Shown: positions 60,901 to 64,000 of the stretch, piece by piece
Layout: each line of letters opens with the position of its first letter
Numbering within the stretch: the first letter of the stretch is position 1
From: Mytilisepta virgata
Taxonomy: Eukaryota > Mollusca > Bivalvia > Mytilida > Mytilidae
Assembly (NCBI GenBank): GCA_028015205.1
Contig: CM051514.1
Span: forward strand, 50,536,150 to 50,600,149
DNA length: 64,000 bases
Direction of reading: 5' to 3'
Program-made: the position numbers and the translations under genes
The notes under the pieces: generated by a model
Told to the model about the DNA's origin: nothing
Database searches by the model: none
What the model saw: only the letters and a program-made list of their open reading frames with translations

Positions 60901-62210
60901 TGTTATGTTTTTCTGAATGCAAAAACTAGTTGCATATATTGACATCGATAGAAATAGAATTAAGTATTGAAAATATATGCACAAAATAAGCACCAACTTT
61001 TACCTGCTGAACAACTACATTGCAATCTCCTACCAGAGATACAGCACATGGTACATTGTTTCCCATTTGTTCTGCATGTATATCTACCTACAAATGAGTA
61101 TGAAATTGTATTCATCTTCAATGGCTTTCTAAAAGATGATCTGAAAAAGAATCACATTACAATGTTGTTCATTTTCATCATGTTTTTAATAACTGTGTTG
61201 TTATATAGTATAATTCATTAATAGTCAAATGTCTATTCAAAATTTTCATTTGTATGTTTTCATTGATGTAATTCCCTACATTCTGTTTTTTTTATATGCA
61301 ACTTATGCAGAATATTGATCCTTTATACTAACCTGTATAATTTTGACCTTTGGATTGAACCTAGGAGGTAAGCCAAAATGTAGGATCCAGTTTAATCTGG
61401 CACCCAGTAACAATATCACATCAGCTTCCTGTAATGCTCTATAAAACACACAAAAATTACATCACAAAAACAAATGTGTAAAAATATCACCTTCCTGGTA
61501 CCATAATAGTCTGATGAAGTACATGTGTTAAGCTTTTGTTAAAGGTATGAATAAATAAACAAATTTAATAACAAATGAAATATGTGTATTGTGAATATCA
61601 AAACTTTTTAAAGTTCTCTTGAACACTGGTTTTTGAGTGAGCTAATGATCTAAACAACTAACAAAACATCAGTAATCTCAGCACTACTAACTTTGATCTA
61701 GCAGGTGCTACACACATGGGATGATCATCTGGGAGCACACCTTTACCCATTGGTGTTGGTAAAAACGGTAGTTTTAATGTGTCTATTAATTCTTTTATTG
61801 ATCCTTCTGCTTGAGAATAGGCTGCACCTGTAGTATAAAACAGAGAGGTGGATATAATTTACATAAATACCCTCCAATAATTAAAAGCAATGTAAAATAA
61901 TTTTTAAATTTAGAGTTTTAAACTAGAACAAAACTTCTATTCACATTCTTTGCTGTTGTAGAAGATTCAAATAATAAATACAAGGCAATTTATTTTCTGC
62001 AGAAAATATAACAAATTTTTTAAATAATATCCAAATTTTCTGTTTTCTGATTTTGTCCTAACGCACAAAGTAATATAATAATGATAAAATGAATGACCTT
62101 TTCCTATGATAACTAGTGGTTTCTCTGCATAATGTAATATATCAGCAGCTTCCTTCACTTTGTATGGGTCAGCAAAGGTCCTTGGGGGTTCTGGGCATAC
62201 AATATAGGGA
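54904..62210 (-). CDS. HACL1: 2-hydroxyacyl-CoA lyase 1, 3' part (11 exons, 392 codons; 5' part outside window)
   Basis: Minus-strand exons: 62210-62098, 61827-61692, 61438-61333, 61087-61004, 60645-60544, 60029-59976, 58958-58858, 58544-58386, 57528-57424, 56963-56777, 54936-54904. All have GT/AG borders and matching phases. Motifs in order: [56 protein letters not shown], and LNNNGIY about 30 residues on, the thiamine-diphosphate/Mg2+ binding signature. The last exon adds [10 protein letters not shown], whose SKM is a type 1 peroxisomal targeting signal. Human HACL1 (578 residues) aligns from about residue 190. The enzyme cleaves 2-hydroxyacyl-CoA to formyl-CoA and an aldehyde in peroxisomal alpha-oxidation. 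If the donor at 56777 were skipped, a TAG would follow at once, removing the peroxisomal signal. The last intron holds a SINE and a TTAGGG-like array; the first intron seen holds a satellite. Confidence 0.96.
55003..55236 (+). repeat. tRNA-derived SINE family 1, copy 4
   Basis: Head GGGGGCCTCAGTGGCTGAGTGG, B-box GCGAGTTCAAATTTCTCC (decayed), tail CTAAACAAACAAACAAAC. Flanks CCTTTGGGG (54994) and CCTTTAGGG (55237) look like a 9-base target duplication with one change, placing the insertion exactly at the edge of the telomere-like array. Confidence 0.85.
55238..55800. repeat. Degenerate interstitial telomere-like array (TTAGGG/TTTAAGG)
   Basis: About 560 bases of TTAGGG interspersed with TTTAAGG, TTTAAGA and GTTAGTG variants, G-rich on the plus strand. 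TTAGGG is the telomere repeat of molluscs. It is flanked by ACCCACTCC on the left (54987) and GGAGTGGGT on the right (55816), an inverted pair. It lies in the last intron of HACL1. Confidence 0.92.
57640..57825 (+). mobile_element. Probable LINE 3' remnant
   Basis: An open stretch of about 60 codons with no start reads [20 protein letters not shown], then [20 protein letters not shown] and a stop. It resembles the very end of some non-LTR ORFs by feel only. It lies in an HACL1 intron on the opposite strand. Confidence 0.3.
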
Positions 62211-62224
62211 CTGAAAAAATACCA

Positions 62225-62520
62225 TATTATATAAGTATATTGGCAAAGGTCCTTTGTGCTTCTGGGCATACAATATTGGAACAGAACAAAAAAATTATAT
62301 GGGACTTACAAAAAAACATATTATATAAATATATCTGCAAAAGTCCTTGGAGCTATGGATATACAATTTAGGGACAGAAAAAATAAATCATATAAATACA
62401 TGTATATATCAGCAAAGGTTCCAGGTGCTTCACATACAATATAGGGAGTGGAATTTACAGATTTTGCATAGATAACAGAGTTCTTGGTGCTCCACATACA
62501 ATATAAAACAAAGTCCCAGT
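62225..62520. repeat. Tandem decayed copies of the HACL1 exon border
   Basis: The real exon border (62168-62220, AGCAAAGGTCCTTGGGGGTT...ACAATATAGGGACTGAAAAAAT) is followed by about four degraded copies at 62241, 62330, 62410 and 62480, each with a CAAAGGTCC-like start and ATACAATAT near its end. In the first three copies the base pair needed for the CAG acceptor is changed (CTG, CTG, CAC on the minus strand). Confidence 0.75.
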
Positions 62521-62596
62521 TTCAAAAATATTCATATCACATTAATGATCAATAAACAATGAAAAAGATAACAAAAAAGTTCAACAATAACTTAAT

Positions 62597-64000
62597 AATC
62601 AATCAGTGGTACCCAACACAGAACCAATAATCAATCAATGGTACCCAACACAGAACCAATAATCAATCAGTGGTACCCAACACAGAACCAATAATCAATC
62701 AGTGGTACCCAACACAGAACCAATAATCAATCAATGGTACCCAACACAGAACCAATAATCAATCAGTGGTACCCAACACAGAACCAATAATCAATCAGTG
62801 GTACCCAACACAGAACCAATAATCAATCAATGGTACCCAACACAGAACCAATAATCAATCAGTGGTACCCAACACAGAACCAATAATCAATCAGTGGTAC
62901 CCAACACAGAACCAATAATCAATCAGTGGTACCCAACACAGAACCAATAATCAATCAGTGGTACCCAACACAGAACCAATAATCAATCAATGGTACCCAA
63001 CACAGAACCAATAATCAATCAGTGGTACCCAACACAGAACCAATAATCAATCAATGGTACCCAACACAGAACCAATAATCAATCAATGGTACCCAACACA
63101 GAACCAATAATCAATCAGTGGTACCCAACACAGAACCAATAATCAATCAATGGTACCCAACACAGAACCAATAATCAATCAATGGTACCCAACACAGAAC
63201 CAATAATCAATCAATGGTACCCAACACAGAACCAATAATCAATCAGTGGTACCCAACACAGAACCAATAATCAATCAGTGGTACCCAACACAGAACCAAT
63301 AATCAATCAGTGGTACCCAACACAGAACCAATAATCAATCAGTGGTACCCAACACAGAACCAATAATCAATCAATGGTACCCAACACAGAACCAATAATC
63401 AATCAGTGGTACCCAACACAGAACCAATAATCAATCAATGGTACCCAACACAGAACCAATAATCAATCAATGGTACCCAACACAGAACCAATAATCAATC
63501 AGTGGTACCCAACACAGAACCAATAATCAATCAATGGTACCCAACACAGAACCAATAATCAATCAGTGGTACCCAACACAGAACCAATAATCAATCAGTG
63601 GTACCCAACACAGAACCAATAATCAATCAATGGTACCCAACACAGAACCAATAATCAATCAGTGGTACCCAACACAGAACCAATAATCAATCAGTGGTAC
63701 CCAACACAGAACCAATAATCAATCAATGGTACCCAACACAGAACCAATAATCAATCAGTGGTACCCAACACAGAACCAATAATCAATCAGTGGTACCCAA
63801 CACAGAACCAATAATCAATCAATGGTACCCAACACAGAACCAATAATCAATCAATGGTACCCAACACAGAACCAATAATCAATCAATGGTACCCAACACA
63901 GAACCAATAATCAATCAATGGTACCCAACACAGAACCAATAATCAATCAATGGTACCCAACACAGAACCAATAATCAATCAGTGGTACCCAACACAGAAC
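62597..64000. repeat. 32-base satellite, about 44 copies, continues beyond the window
   Basis: The unit is AATCAATCRGTGGTACCCAA plus CACAGAACCAAT, where R stands for the single variable A/G site (CAATGG or CAGTGG). All other positions are constant through the array. Units with G outnumber those with A only slightly. GGTACC in each unit is a palindrome. It lies in an intron of HACL1, upstream of the exon at 62210. Confidence 0.97.

Noticed and set aside
62256..62444. Plus-strand open frame with repeated VLGAMDIQF/VPGASHT phrases
   Set aside because: Antisense to the decayed HACL1 exon-border copies.

Overview
The window looks like nuclear DNA of a marine bivalve, most likely a mussel of the Mytilus type. 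This is inferred from its AT-rich composition, small exons in long introns, many bivalve-style dispersed repeats (several ending in GACGGACGGAC-like tracts or in GTATCGCTCACCTG hairpin ends), short tRNA-headed SINEs, and animal gene families. Nothing looks bacterial: there is no operon, no CRISPR array and no prophage.

Genes, left to right. (1) An intronless TRIM-like protein with two B-boxes, a coiled coil and a propeller-like C-terminus but no RING (7861-9579, +). (2) The 3' end of an unidentified gene on the minus strand, seen as two phase-compatible exons (11250-11495 and 13486-13586). (3) A complete seven-exon gene of the YjbQ/UPF0047 family on the minus strand (34306 down to 19449, 148 residues), pieced together from short exons that simple ORF finding misses. 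A second, diverged copy of its last exon lies at 6248-6294. (4) Two possible exons of an unidentified plus-strand gene inside a YjbQ intron (27899-28178). (5) A complete three-exon Ly6/uPAR-type, probably GPI-anchored surface protein on the plus strand (40912-51559, 136 residues), with one apparent GC-AG intron. (6) The 3' two thirds of HACL1, the peroxisomal thiamine-diphosphate-dependent 2-hydroxyacyl-CoA lyase, on the minus strand (exons from 62210 down to 54904), ending in a peroxisomal targeting tripeptide in a 33-base last exon. Its 5' part lies beyond the right edge.

Repeats make up most of the rest. At least four long copies and several pieces of one family (1-2645, 25640-27373, 30097-33079, 47347-49712) have a hairpin end, short inverted subterminal repeats and a core of roughly 170-base tandem units. 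Two of them have paralogous empty sites nearby, and their structure resembles non-autonomous Helentrons. They are hosts to nested insertions: a LINE 3' fragment (about 1020-2195), a Tc1-like transposon with 23-base terminal inverted repeats and a decayed transposase (31061-32601), and a stretch with promoter-like boxes (47623-47912). There are four copies of one tRNA-derived SINE, two of a second tRNA-like SINE, four of a third dispersed repeat, a TTAA-flanked MITE pair, a 187-base MITE and a 36-base palindromic insertion with a 7-base target duplication.

Four tandem arrays stand out, most of them inside gene introns: a 70-base minisatellite in a YjbQ intron (23427-24455), a CpG-rich 51-base dimeric minisatellite with higher-order structure in the first Ly6 intron (42598-43735), a degenerate TTAGGG array in the last HACL1 intron (55238-55800), and a 32-base satellite in the upstream HACL1 intron that runs off the right edge (62597-64000).

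The genes do not form a pathway unit. One loose link is thiamine: HACL1 needs thiamine diphosphate, and YjbQ-family proteins have been reported to have thiamine-phosphate-synthase activity. All exon models come from splice-site and phase reading by eye, without transcript evidence.
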